From assembly GCF_014397025.1 (NCBI RefSeq), contig NZ_JACJUO010000001.1, forward strand, positions 1,288,501 through 1,352,500: 64,000 nt of DNA, in the 5' to 3' direction. Below are positions 27,798 through 36,209 of the stretch, piece by piece. The notes below the pieces were generated by a model. The model saw only the letters and a program-made list of their open reading frames with translations. It searched no databases and was not told where the DNA came from. How positions within the stretch are numbered: the first letter of the stretch is position 1; the number at the start of each line of letters is the position of its first letter. Both the position numbers and the translations under genes were made by a program. This DNA comes from Ochrobactrum sp. Marseille-Q0166. GTDB taxonomy: Bacteria; Pseudomonadota; Alphaproteobacteria; Rhizobiales; Rhizobiaceae.

Positions 27798-28805
27798 ATG
27801 ACTATCGAGCATGGCGGAGCGCTGGATCGAGCCATTGCACACTTCGGCGGCAAGGCGGAAGACTGGCTTGACCTTTCGACGGGCATCAATCCCGAACATT
27901 TTCCTCTCCCAGAATTGGCCCCACGCTTATGGAGCCGTTTGCCGGATGAGGGCCTATTGTTAAGGGTTCTGACTGCGGCACGTTCCTATTATGAAACAGG
28001 TCAGAATGCGCCCATTGTTGCCAGTCCGGGAACTCAGGCGCTTATTCAGATTATTCCGAGCTTGCTTGAGCCTGCGAAGGTCGCCATTTTGGGTCCCACC
28101 TACCAGGAACATGCGGAAGCTTTTAAAGCGGCAAACTGGAATGTGATCGAATGTGCGACGCTGGACGCCATCCCGGAGGATGTGCGGGTGGTGACAATCG
28201 TCAACCCGAACAACCCGGATGGCCGGATTGTTGCGCGACCTGATTTGCTCGGACTGGCGCGAAAGCTTGGTGAGCGTGGTGGTTTTCTGGTTGTGGATGA
28301 AGCTTTCGCCGATCCGCACCCGGAGGTGAGCATTGCAAGACATGCGGCCAATGCGCCGCTGGTCGTGTTGAAATCCTTTGGAAAATTCTTTGGCCTTGCA
28401 GGCGTTCGGCTTGGGTTCCTTCTGGCCAATGATGAGCTTGTGAAGCGTGTTGCGGACAGGCTTGGTCCATGGGCGGTGGCTGGACCGACGCTTGCAATTG
28501 CACTCCATGCTTTCGAAAGTGGTGCTGAACTTGAGGCGTTTCACGGACGCATCGATACAAGACGGGCAGAACTTGCCGCGATGCTCGCACATTGTCAGCT
28601 CGTGGAAGTCGGTGGCACTGCTCTGTTTTCGCTGGTTGAACACGAAAATGCTCATGCAATTTACGATGCACTTTGTGAGCGGCATATTCTTGTCCGAAAG
28701 TTTGCCTATGCACCAAGCTGGCTGCGCATTGGACTGGCGCCTGATCAGGCGGGCCTTGTGCGATTGGAACAGGCATTGCGGGATATTCTCCGCTTGAAAA
28801 AGTGA
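27798..28805 (+). CDS. cobC: CobC, PLP-dependent threonine-phosphate decarboxylase-like protein
   Basis: The 335-residue fold-type I aminotransferase-like enzyme has its PLP Schiff-base lysine at position 196 (SFGKFFG), preceded by VVDEAF and followed by the phosphate-binding RLG motif. It is homologous to Salmonella CobD, which makes (R)-1-amino-2-propanol phosphate for the lower-ligand linker. It lies between cobB and cobD in one operon, as is common in Rhizobiales. Confidence 0.92.
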   Translation: MTIEHGGALDRAIAHFGGKAEDWLDLSTGINPEHFPLPELAPRLWSRLPDEGLLLRVLTAARSYYETGQNAPIVASPGTQALIQIIPSLLEPAKVAILGPTYQEHAEAFKAANWNVIECATLDAIPEDVRVVTIVNPNNPDGRIVARPDLLGLARKLGERGGFLVVDEAFADPHPEVSIARHAANAPLVVLKSFGKFFGLAGVRLGFLLANDELVKRVADRLGPWAVAGPTLAIALHAFESGAELEAFHGRIDTRRAELAAMLAHCQLVEVGGTALFSLVEHENAHAIYDALCERHILVRKFAYAPSWLRIGLAPDQAGLVRLEQALRDILRLKK

Positions 28806-28827
28806 TTCAGGAAAGCGCATCAAGTCC

Positions 28828-29817
28828 ATGGAAATAAAGCTGATTATTCTTGCTTTAGCGCTTGTACTGGATCGTGTGGTGGGCGATCCGCCACAGCTTT
28901 GGCAGAAAATTCCGCATCCGGTGGTGCTGTTTGGCAAGGCAATCAGCTGGGGTGAAAAACGTCTCAACGATGACAGTCTTTCCGTCAATGCACTGCGCAG
29001 CAATGGCATGTGGCTGATAATCGGGCTGGTGATTTCCTGTGTTGTGGTGGGGTTGGCGTTAGACTATCTGCTGCCCTTTCTTGGTACGGCAGGTGCGCTG
29101 GTTGAAATCATCATCGTGGCAGTGTTTCTGGCGCAGAAAAGTCTTGCCGACCATGTGCGGGCGGTGGCTGCCGGTTTACGTGAAGATGGTGTGGAAGGTG
29201 GACGCAAAGCTGTTTCGATGATTGTTGGGCGTAACCCGGAGCAGCTTGATGAAGGCGGTATCAGTCGTGCAGCGATTGAAAGCCTTTCCGAGAATGCGTC
29301 GGACGGCATTGTTGCTCCTGCTTTCTGGTTTCTCGTGGGCGGATTGCCGGGGTTGTTCGCCTATAAACTTATCAACACGGCAGATTCTATGATCGGTCAT
29401 CTCAATGACCGCTATCGTCATTTCGGGCGTTTCGCTGCCCGTCTCGATGATGTTGCAAACTATATTCCGGCCCGGCTGACTGGCTTGCTGACTGCAATTG
29501 CTGCTGCATTTACGGTCAATAAAAAAGCCGGGAAAAGAACACTATCCGTCATGTGGCGCGACGCGCGGCTGCACCGTTCGCCCAATGCTGGGTGGCCGGA
29601 ATCGGCCTTTGCAGGTGCGCTTGAGCTGGCACTTGCCGGACCGCGCCAATATGGATCGGAAAAGGTCGAAGCACCGCTGTTTTATGGTGAGGGTAAGCGG
29701 GAAGCTGATGCAGACGATATCGATGCCGCGCTTTCGCTTTTCTGGTCGAGTATGAGCGTTATGACCGGAATTATTATCGCTGCAAGCCTGATGGGGCTTA
29801 TCAGTCAGCTGTTATAA
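28828..29817 (+). CDS. cobD: Adenosylcobinamide-phosphate synthase CobD (CbiB)
   Basis: The 329-residue integral membrane protein attaches the aminopropanol (phosphate) arm to adenosylcobyric acid. The family beginning LDRVVGDPP...HPVVLFG is at residues 12-34. The central region SLSENASDGIVAPAFWF, which contains the conserved acidic residues, and GGLPGLFAYKLINTADSMIGH are present. It ends the cobA-B-C-D operon. Its last 17 bp overlap the convergent ABC binding-protein gene. Confidence 0.94.
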   Translation: MEIKLIILALALVLDRVVGDPPQLWQKIPHPVVLFGKAISWGEKRLNDDSLSVNALRSNGMWLIIGLVISCVVVGLALDYLLPFLGTAGALVEIIIVAVFLAQKSLADHVRAVAAGLREDGVEGGRKAVSMIVGRNPEQLDEGGISRAAIESLSENASDGIVAPAFWFLVGGLPGLFAYKLINTADSMIGHLNDRYRHFGRFAARLDDVANYIPARLTGLLTAIAAAFTVNKKAGKRTLSVMWRDARLHRSPNAGWPESAFAGALELALAGPRQYGSEKVEAPLFYGEGKREADADDIDAALSLFWSSMSVMTGIIIAASLMGLISQLL

Positions 29818-30976
29818 AATGCGTTCCATCATAGCGCTGCAGGCGATTTGGATTGTCACTGCGCATACCGTTACCATCGAATTTGATTGTGCCAAGAGCG
29901 GTTTCAAATGAGCTGTCGCGCAAGATATCAATAAGCGGCTGCTTTTGTTGCGCAGCTTTGCTTATCGCGGAAGCGGCGAGTTCAATGGTCGCAAAGCCGG
30001 TAACGGAATAGGCTTCCGGGACTTTGCCTGCTTGATTGATGGCATCGACTGCCGTTTTTGCTGTCGAAAGATCCTGCGGCTTCAAAGGTGCAATCATCAG
30101 GGTTTCAGTGCTCAGTGGTTGAGCGCCCGGCGCTGCATTGAGGACGCTGCCGCCCGCGATCACCAGCGGATATTTAAGTGTCACAGCACTTGTGCCGATA
30201 GCTGCAATGTCGTCGCGTTCCCCACCGACATAAACATGGGTTGCGCCTGCACGGCGTAGACGCGCAACAAGCGCGTTCTGGTTTTCTAGGCCGGGGCGAT
30301 ACGTGTCCGTGAAAACGGGCTGAAGCTGTTGATCCTTCAGGTGAGCCAAAACCTGTCCCGCTCGTTCGCGGCCTTCAATCGTACCATCGTCTATCACCGC
30401 GAAGGGCTGAGAGCGCCATAGGCTGCCCAGAAAGCTACCCGTTGCACGCATTTCCTTCTCCAGCCCCGTCGCAATGCGGAAAACCGGAAAAGGCGTTGCT
30501 GCACGCTTTTCTGTCAGGGTTTGTTCGCTGACGCCTGAGACGATGACAGGGATATTCTGCTGGCTCAAAACGGGGAGTGCCGCTTCCAATGCTTCCGAAC
30601 AAAGAAAGCCGGCTGCGATCTGTATGTTTGCTTTGATAAAAGTTTCTGCAGCAGCTTTGCCGCCTTCTGCATCACACCGATCATCTACAATGACGAGTTG
30701 CACGTTTTTAGCCGTTGCTGCCACGCGAGCGCCTTCGACGAGCTGGTTTCCTAACGGGGAGAAGCCACCACTCAAAGGCGCCGCTATTCCAATGCGGATA
30801 TCAGCTGTATTTTCCTGCGCTAATGCTGGAAGGCAAAGCATTGTGAAAGCCGATAGACCCATAGCGAAGAGTTTCGTTAGGCGGAGAACGCACAATTCCG
30901 GGCGGAAAACCGCTTTCTGTCTTTCCGGAAATTGCTGTCTCTTGATCACGCGATTTGTCTTCTTCAAACATTTCAT
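29801..30976 (-). CDS. Periplasmic ABC substrate-binding protein, branched-chain amino acid (LivK) type
   Basis: The protein has about 391 residues with a late hydrophobic signal segment (FAMGLSAFTMLCLPALAQ), then a type I periplasmic binding fold (IRIGIAAPLSGGFSPLGNQLVEGARVA). The start is uncertain: ATG 30976 leaves a long polar leader before the signal peptide, and a nearer TTG is also in frame. No permease or ATPase gene lies nearby, so it is an orphan. Its position between cobD and cobR does not by itself imply corrinoid binding. Confidence 0.75.
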   Translation of the reverse strand: MKCLKKTNRVIKRQQFPERQKAVFRPELCVLRLTKLFAMGLSAFTMLCLPALAQENTADIRIGIAAPLSGGFSPLGNQLVEGARVAATAKNVQLVIVDDRCDAEGGKAAAETFIKANIQIAAGFLCSEALEAALPVLSQQNIPVIVSGVSEQTLTEKRAATPFPVFRIATGLEKEMRATGSFLGSLWRSQPFAVIDDGTIEGRERAGQVLAHLKDQQLQPVFTDTYRPGLENQNALVARLRRAGATHVYVGGERDDIAAIGTSAVTLKYPLVIAGGSVLNAAPGAQPLSTETLMIAPLKPQDLSTAKTAVDAINQAGKVPEAYSVTGFATIELAASAISKAAQQKQPLIDILRDSSFETALGTIKFDGNGMRSDNPNRLQRYDGTHFITAD

Positions 30977-30984
30977 GGCTAATT

Positions 30985-31011
30985 GAACGAAAAGTGGGTA
31001 GCGGTTTCCTC
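30985..31011. repeat. Fragment resembling a Rhizobiales interspersed repeat
   Basis: A segment containing CGAAAAGTGGGTAGCGGTTTC resembles the distal arm of short interspersed elements that are frequent between genes in this order. The resemblance is from memory only. It is degenerate, has no clear inverted partner and lies in the divergent spacer before cobR. Confidence 0.3.
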
Positions 31012-31024
31012 GCCTTTGTGCAAT

Positions 31025-31044
31025 GCCCGTATATGTATACAGGC
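31025..31044. promoter_or_regulatory. 20-bp near-perfect palindrome upstream of cobR
   Basis: GCCcGTATAtgTATACaGGC has arms that pair at 16 of 20 positions. It lies 41 bp upstream of the cobR ATG and 49 bp upstream of the proposed binding-protein start. The symmetry and divergent position suggest an operator, with a GTATA/TATAC core like those of some GntR-family sites. No matching regulator gene is adjacent. Confidence 0.45.
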
Positions 31045-31084
31045 AATCAGATAATGATTTCAGGAAGCCTGGCAGACAATACGG

Positions 31085-31618
31085 ATGCTTGCTGACGTGC
31101 AAACGGATAAAAACACTACTTCAAATACTGTATCGGTCGAGCCGAAGACTTATCGCGATGCGATGAGTCATTATGCAGGTGCTGTGCAAATTGTAACCAC
31201 CGCGGGTGCGGCCGGGAGGCGTGGCCTTACTTTAACTGCTGCCTGTTCAGTTTCTGATAACCCGCCAACTCTTCTGATATGCCTGCAGAAAATGCATGAA
31301 GAGAACCTGCTTTTTATCAAGAACGGCGTATTTGCGGTTAATACGCTGGCAGGCTCGCATCAGCAGCTTGCCGATGCGTTTTCAGGGCGCATAGGGCTTA
31401 CGCAAGACCAGCGTTTCGAGCTAGCACAATGGGACATAGTCGATACCGGTGCACCTGTACTCAAAGGCGCGCTGGCGGCTTTCGATTGTCGTGTGACAAG
31501 TGTGCAGGAGCATTCCACGCATCATGTATTGTTTGGCGAGGTCGTTGGCTTGCGTTCGAATGCTGACGAAGAAGCGTTGATTTATCTCAATCGTCGCTAT
31601 CATACGCTGGAACTCTGA
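31085..31618 (+). CDS. cobR: Cob(II)yrinic acid a,c-diamide reductase CobR
   Basis: The 177-residue flavin reductase-like (HpaC/RutF fold) protein shows the FMN-binding pattern MSHYAGAVQIVTT, GLTLTAACSVSDNPPTLLIC and LFGEVVGL. The Brucella melitensis homologue was characterised as the corrin reductase that brings cobalt to Co(I) for adenosylation by CobO. Assignment here relies on that precedent and on position inside the cob cluster; a general flavin reductase is the alternative. It lies 20 bp upstream of the secreted hydrolase gene. Confidence 0.85.
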   Translation: MLADVQTDKNTTSNTVSVEPKTYRDAMSHYAGAVQIVTTAGAAGRRGLTLTAACSVSDNPPTLLICLQKMHEENLLFIKNGVFAVNTLAGSHQQLADAFSGRIGLTQDQRFELAQWDIVDTGAPVLKGALAAFDCRVTSVQEHSTHHVLFGEVVGLRSNADEEALIYLNRRYHTLEL

Positions 31619-31638
31619 AATTGTTCGGGGGAGGGAGA

Positions 31639-32514
31639 ATGTACAAGCGGGCTGGATTATTGGCGGGTTTGTTGCTGTTGACTGCGACATCCGCTTTCGC
31701 TCAAGGACCGCTCCCCCCGTTCAAAGATGATTATTTCGCCTATCCGGGCGTGCTAAGTAGCGCCGATAAGGGCGATTATAAAGTTATCGATTACAACGAA
31801 ATGCGCGATATCAATGGTCGCGATTCCGTGCCTGAAAAGCGCGTTAAAGACGCTTATGTTTCGCTAAAAGCGCGTGCATATCAGAAAGATGTCGTTTTCC
31901 AGACGGCGGCAGGGCCGGTAAAGGCCATGGCAGCCGGAAAACAGAGCGGTGCATCGTTTATCGTCATCTATTTGCACGGGCGCGGCGGTAATCGTCTGCA
32001 AGGCATGAATGATTTTACCTTTGGCGGCAATTTCAACCGCGTGAAAAACCTTGCAGCGACTAATGGTGGACTTTATCTGACGCCGGACTTCAAGGATTTT
32101 GCGGCAACTGGCGAAGCGCAAGTGGCGGGGCTCTTGGAAGCTGCGAAAGCGACTTCACCATCTGCACCGCTTATACTGGCTTGCGGATCGCAAGGTGGGG
32201 CACTCTGCTGGCGTATAGCATCGAATGACAAGGCGGGTAATCAGCTCTCAGGTCTGATCCTATTGGGGTCTCTGTGGGACGAGGGCTTTTTCAAGTCGCC
32301 CGCTTTTAAAAAGCGGGTACCGGTTTTTTTCAGCCATGGCAGTCGCGATCCGGTTTTTACAATCGATAAGCAGGAAGGTTTCTACCGAGAAATCCGCAAG
32401 CGCTCGCCCGACTATCCCGTTCAGTTCCGTCGTTTTGAAAGTGGCAATCATGGCACACCGATCAGAATGAGCGACTGGCGCGAGATGTTGAACTGGATAT
32501 TCACGAAACAATGA
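31639..32514 (+). CDS. Secreted alpha/beta hydrolase of unknown substrate
   Basis: The 291-residue protein has a signal peptide (residues 1-22, cleavage after AFA) and an alpha/beta-hydrolase fold. The oxyanion segment is YLHGRGGN, the nucleophile elbow CGSQGG has Cys in place of the usual first Gly, an Asp occurs in HGSRDPVF and the catalytic His in SGNHGTP. GGGGGAGGGAG precedes the ATG at 31639. It is probably co-transcribed with cobR. Substrate is unknown; an esterase or carboxypeptidase-like activity is possible. Confidence 0.72.
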   Translation: MYKRAGLLAGLLLLTATSAFAQGPLPPFKDDYFAYPGVLSSADKGDYKVIDYNEMRDINGRDSVPEKRVKDAYVSLKARAYQKDVVFQTAAGPVKAMAAGKQSGASFIVIYLHGRGGNRLQGMNDFTFGGNFNRVKNLAATNGGLYLTPDFKDFAATGEAQVAGLLEAAKATSPSAPLILACGSQGGALCWRIASNDKAGNQLSGLILLGSLWDEGFFKSPAFKKRVPVFFSHGSRDPVFTIDKQEGFYREIRKRSPDYPVQFRRFESGNHGTPIRMSDWREMLNWIFTKQ

Positions 32515-32641
32515 TGATGTCGTTGGGGATGCTCAACGAAAAACCGGCATTGTGGCCTTCCTGCCACTCGACAATCCGTCAAAAGCGAATAGTTATCTCA
32601 GTTAAAATTTTACCTAATCAGCAGATCATAAGAGGTTGATC

Positions 32642-33094
32642 ATGTACGGATGCACCCGCAACGGAGCCCGTTTGTTTTTTATTGCGATGCTGGCTCCTTT
32701 GGCTGCCGCTTGTACGACAACCACGCAGAATGCGACGGTTCCAGGAAAGTCAGAAGCACCAGTAACAGCTTCGACAGTTTCGCTGCCACGTTTCATTCCT
32801 ACGTCGACAGTCGATTCGTCTTTGGCACAGCCTTGCATTACTGCTGCTGCCAACAAGTACTTCTTGCCTGAACGTGTGATTAGTGCCGTGAATTCTCGTC
32901 CGGGTGCCGGTGGTGGTACAGATGTTGACCTGAAGGTTGATCTGCGCACGGCAGTTTGTCAGGTTTCCGCAAGCGGTTCGGTTCGTTCGGTTATCGATAC
33001 GTCGCCTAAGAGTGCTGATCAGGTTGCTGCTGAAGCTGCGGCTGCTCAGGCTGCATCGGCTGCGCCAGCACCGAAAAAGTCGAAGAAGAAGTGA
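32642..33094 (+). CDS. Hypothetical lipoprotein
   Basis: The 150-residue protein has a lipoprotein signal with lipobox Cys24 (LAAAC) followed by a Thr/Ala-rich linker. A small domain with two cysteines (QPCITAAANKYF and TAVCQVSASG) covers residues 60-120. An Ala-rich tail ends in alternating lysines (KKSKKK). AGAGG lies 6 bp before the ATG. I recognise no family beyond a Brucellaceae-type outer-membrane lipoprotein. It has its own terminator. Confidence 0.7.
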   Translation: MYGCTRNGARLFFIAMLAPLAAACTTTTQNATVPGKSEAPVTASTVSLPRFIPTSTVDSSLAQPCITAAANKYFLPERVISAVNSRPGAGGGTDVDLKVDLRTAVCQVSASGSVRSVIDTSPKSADQVAAEAAAAQAASAAPAPKKSKKK

Positions 33095-33117
33095 TTCAAT
33101 AAAACTTCATAAGTTGC

Positions 33118-33147
33118 TAAAAAGGCAGGGATTTCCCTGCCTTTTTG
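33118..33147. terminator. Bidirectional intrinsic terminator
   Basis: AAAAGGCAGGG/CCCTGCCTTTTT forms an 11-bp stem with a short loop and T-runs on both strands. It ends the lipoprotein gene (+) and the cbiG-cobJ operon (-). Confidence 0.85.
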
Positions 33148-33155
33148 TTTTTCAT

Positions 33156-34838
33156 TTATTTAGGCTTTTCGCCATACCAGCGCGGCGTGTAAACCCACTC
33201 TCCACCTTCCGCGCGTGGAAAGCGGGCAGTGTGCGATGAGCCGACAATCACCACAGTTCGCATGTCGACATCATCAGGCGTGAGTTCACCGAGCGAAATA
33301 ACGCGAGTTGTTTCGGCAGGTCTGCCAATATCGCGACCAAGTACTACCGGCGTTTCAGCATCGCGATACTGCCGGAGGATTTCCAGCGCACGGCCAAGCT
33401 GGTGCGGGCGGGCTTTGGAAATGGGATTATAGAAAGCCATTGCAAGATCGGCTTGCGCTGCCAGAGCCAAACGCTTCTCAATCACATTCCAGGGCTTCAG
33501 GTTGTCAGAAAGCGAGATGATGCAGAAATCGTGACCAAGCGGTGCGCCGATGCGGGACGCCGCTGCCATGGCCGCCGAAATGCCGGGTTGGATAACCAGT
33601 TCAACGCCGTGCCAAGCAACATCAGATGATTCATGCAGTGCCTCGACAACCGCCGCAGCCATGGCAAATACGCCCGGATCGCCGGAAGATACCATCACGA
33701 CATTGCGGCCTGAAGCTGCAAGTTCAAATGCATGACGTGCACGCTGCATTTCTTCGCGATTGTCGGTCATGTGAATGATCTGATCGTCGCGGAAGGGGCC
33801 TGCCATACGGACATAGGTTTCATAGCCGAGTACGTCTTCGGCCTGTTCCAGATCACGCTGTACGGCTGGTGTCATCAGATCACGGGAACCGGGGCCAAGC
33901 CCAATAACTGTGAGCTTGCCGCGCTTGCGACCGATAAAAAGAACATCGGCAGGTGCTGATGCAACAACCAGTGTCAGGTTTTCAGTTGCTGTGTGTTGAA
34001 CAGGGTTTTCGACAGAGGCCGTCGCAAGATCGGCATTGCCAGCAACAAAGCGTAATGGCGCATTCAGCGCTTTTGCTGTCTGATGGATATGCGGTGAAGC
34101 GCAATCTTTTTCGTGAGTAAGAAGCAGAGCAAGTGAGTCTATAGACAGGCCAGCATCGTCAAAGGCTTTCGTGATGAGGCTCGTCAGGTCTTCTTTTGGC
34201 TTTTCGATAGCGATGGCAATTGTTCGCGGATGATAGATCAGTTCATTTGGTTGTGGCGAGCGGGTTTCGGGCGTAATGCTGATTCTAAGCAGCCCATCGT
34301 CGGCAAGTGGCAGCTTTGAAGCGGTGAGCCAGCGAGAATTGCCTTTGATTTGTAGTGTTTGACCTGCAAGAAGGTCGGACATGAAAGTCTTGGCAGCGTC
34401 CGGATTGGCGAGTGTCAGTTCTGCCGGAGGATGAAGAAGGTTAATGCCAAAGCGCAACTCGCCAGTCGTGGTGATCGCGGGCGCGACTTCCAATGCATGA
34501 GCGATTGTTCGCGCCAGATCGTTGACACCTGACAGACCGCCAAGCAATGGCACGACAGCGCTGCCATCTTCCGCAACGGCGAGAACTGGTGGTTCGATGC
34601 GCTTGTTTTGCAGAAGGGGTGCAAGGGCGCGGATGATGATGCCTGAAGCGCACAAGGCGATCACAGGTCGGCCTTCTTCATAAAGTGCGCGGATTGCATC
34701 ACCAAAATGAGCAAAGCTTTTGTCTGCACCTTGAACTCGTTTTTCCAGTCCCAGCACTTCCGCATTTCCAATTGCTAATTGCACTTCCCGCGCCGTGGAA
34801 ATTGCAGCTTCGCTCAAGATCAGAATTGCAGGCTTCAT
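33156..34838 (-). CDS. cobJ: Fused CbiG - precorrin-3B C17-methyltransferase (CobJ)
   Basis: The 560-residue fusion has three parts. An N-terminal CbiG region (about 1-215, including [16 protein letters not shown] and [12 protein letters not shown]) resembles the lactone-opening hydrolase. A degenerate CbiG_C/CobE-like segment spans about 220-310, and a complete CobJ/CbiH methyltransferase follows from about 312 ([23 protein letters not shown]). CobJ methylates C17 with ring contraction. CbiG supplies the deacetylation step that CbiD cannot do. Start 34838 overlaps the cobI stop by 4 bp (ATGA). Upstream in-frame residues are not supported. Confidence 0.92.
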   Translation of the reverse strand: MKPAILILSEAAISTAREVQLAIGNAEVLGLEKRVQGADKSFAHFGDAIRALYEEGRPVIALCASGIIIRALAPLLQNKRIEPPVLAVAEDGSAVVPLLGGLSGVNDLARTIAHALEVAPAITTTGELRFGINLLHPPAELTLANPDAAKTFMSDLLAGQTLQIKGNSRWLTASKLPLADDGLLRISITPETRSPQPNELIYHPRTIAIAIEKPKEDLTSLITKAFDDAGLSIDSLALLLTHEKDCASPHIHQTAKALNAPLRFVAGNADLATASVENPVQHTATENLTLVVASAPADVLFIGRKRGKLTVIGLGPGSRDLMTPAVQRDLEQAEDVLGYETYVRMAGPFRDDQIIHMTDNREEMQRARHAFELAASGRNVVMVSSGDPGVFAMAAAVVEALHESSDVAWHGVELVIQPGISAAMAAASRIGAPLGHDFCIISLSDNLKPWNVIEKRLALAAQADLAMAFYNPISKARPHQLGRALEILRQYRDAETPVVLGRDIGRPAETTRVISLGELTPDDVDMRTVVIVGSSHTARFPRAEGGEWVYTPRWYGEKPK

Positions 34839-35569
34839 GCGCCGTTCCATTTGCTGCCCGGAACGAGGATGATCGAGAAATAAGGGCAATCGCTACCACT
34901 CACCTCGGCCAATGGCGCAATACGCTGGTTTTGCATGGTTGCACGTTCGATATAGAGCGCACGATCCATCAGCCCAAGTTCGCTCAGCACATCACGAACC
35001 TTGTCGAGATTTTTGCCGAGTTTCATAATGGCGGCGGCCTCAGTACCTGCGAGACGTGTTTTGAGTTCTTCTGCGCTCATGACACCCGAAAGAATCGACA
35101 GGGTCTGGTTGCGGTAGACCAAGGGCGCGCCGAGCATGGCAGCGGCGCCCAGAACAGAGCAAACGCCAGGCACGACTTGCGTTTCGTATTTTTCAGACAG
35201 TCGGTCATGGATATACATGAACGAGCCATAGAAGAATGGATCACCTTCCGCGATTACGGCCACGTCGCGGCCTGCATCGAGATGGCTTGCAATCGTCCTA
35301 GTGATCTCGGCATAGAAATCGCTGACGATTTGCTCATAATCCATGTGGGCGGGCAGTTTTTCCGTTGTTACCGGATAGATAAGCGGTACCAAAGTCTGCT
35401 CTGAAGAGAGATAAGTCTCGACAATCGTCAGCGCATTGCCCTTTTTGCCCTTGGCAGCATGATAAGCGACCACGGGAGCCGATTTGAGCAGTCGAAGCGC
35501 TTTGAGCGTGATGAGTTCAGGATCGCCGGGGCCGACGCCCAGACCATAGAGTTTGCCTTTGAGAGCCAT
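34835..35569 (-). CDS. cobI: Precorrin-2 C20-methyltransferase
   Basis: The 244-residue SAM-dependent enzyme converts precorrin-2 to precorrin-3A. The methylase loop [16 protein letters not shown] is at residues 10-25, and the [16 protein letters not shown] and [13 protein letters not shown] motifs are present. It is coupled on both sides: a 1-bp overlap with cobH upstream and a 4-bp overlap with cbiG-cobJ downstream, within the cobG-cobH-cobI-cobJ operon. Confidence 0.94.
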   Translation of the reverse strand: MALKGKLYGLGVGPGDPELITLKALRLLKSAPVVAYHAAKGKKGNALTIVETYLSSEQTLVPLIYPVTTEKLPAHMDYEQIVSDFYAEITRTIASHLDAGRDVAVIAEGDPFFYGSFMYIHDRLSEKYETQVVPGVCSVLGAAAMLGAPLVYRNQTLSILSGVMSAEELKTRLAGTEAAAIMKLGKNLDKVRDVLSELGLMDRALYIERATMQNQRIAPLAEVSGSDCPYFSIILVPGSKWNGA

Positions 35570-36195
35570 TATTCGCGCTCCGAAGCCAGTGCATTGACGG
35601 CAGCGGCTGTCATGGCGCTGCCACCGCGACGTCCGCGCACGATGACGAAAGGAACACCACGGCTGTTTTCAGCCAGTTCATCTTTGGATTCGGCAGCGCC
35701 CACAAAGCCGACCGGCATACCAAGAATAAGCGCAGGCTTGGGTGCCCCATTGTCAAGCATTTCAAACAGGCGGAAAAGGGCGGTTGGCGCGTTGCCTATA
35801 GCAACGATGCTGCCTTCAAGGTGTGGAAGCCAGAGGTCAAGGGCTGCGGCAGAGCGCGTGTTGCCAATCTTTTCCGCCAAGTCTGGAACCGATGGATCGT
35901 TCAGCGTGCAGATAACATCATTATTGGCTGGCAGTCGCGAACGGGTGATGCCTTCCGCAACCATGCGCGCATCGCAGAGAATCGGCGCACCGTTGAGCAA
36001 TGCATCGCGACCGGCCTGTCCTGCTCCTTCTGAGAAGACGATGTCTTCAACAATATCAACCATGCCAGATGCGTGAGCAACGCGCACGGCGAGCTTTTCG
36101 AGGTCCGCAGGTATGCGGCTTAGATCGGCCTCAGCGCGGATGATGGCGAAGGAGCGGTCATAAATGGCTTGCCCATCGCGGATGTAATCTGTCAT
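35569..36195 (-). CDS. cobH: Precorrin-8X methylmutase
   Basis: The 208-residue CobH/CbiC enzyme moves the methyl group from C11 to C12, giving hydrogenobyrinate. The catalytic histidine is in [11 protein letters not shown] (about residue 36), and the glycine-rich [14 protein letters not shown] segment near residue 140 is conserved. It is fourth from last in pathway order but sits between cobG and cobI in the operon, 14 bp after cobG and overlapping cobI by one base. Confidence 0.94.
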   Translation of the reverse strand: MTDYIRDGQAIYDRSFAIIRAEADLSRIPADLEKLAVRVAHASGMVDIVEDIVFSEGAGQAGRDALLNGAPILCDARMVAEGITRSRLPANNDVICTLNDPSVPDLAEKIGNTRSAAALDLWLPHLEGSIVAIGNAPTALFRLFEMLDNGAPKPALILGMPVGFVGAAESKDELAENSRGVPFVIVRGRRGGSAMTAAAVNALASERE

Positions 36196-36209
36196 GGCGT
36201 CCGCTTTTG

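Noticed and set aside
27960..29009. Long antisense frame across cobC and the start of cobD (about 349 codons)
   Set aside because: Both sense genes are intact with catalytic motifs, and the antisense product has an implausible residue mix. It is treated as a shadow of codon bias.
29801..30976. Orphan binding protein as a B12-binding (BtuF-like) protein
   Set aside because: Its sequence is of the branched-chain amino acid (type I) fold, not the BtuF (type III) fold. Location in the cob region alone does not justify the call.
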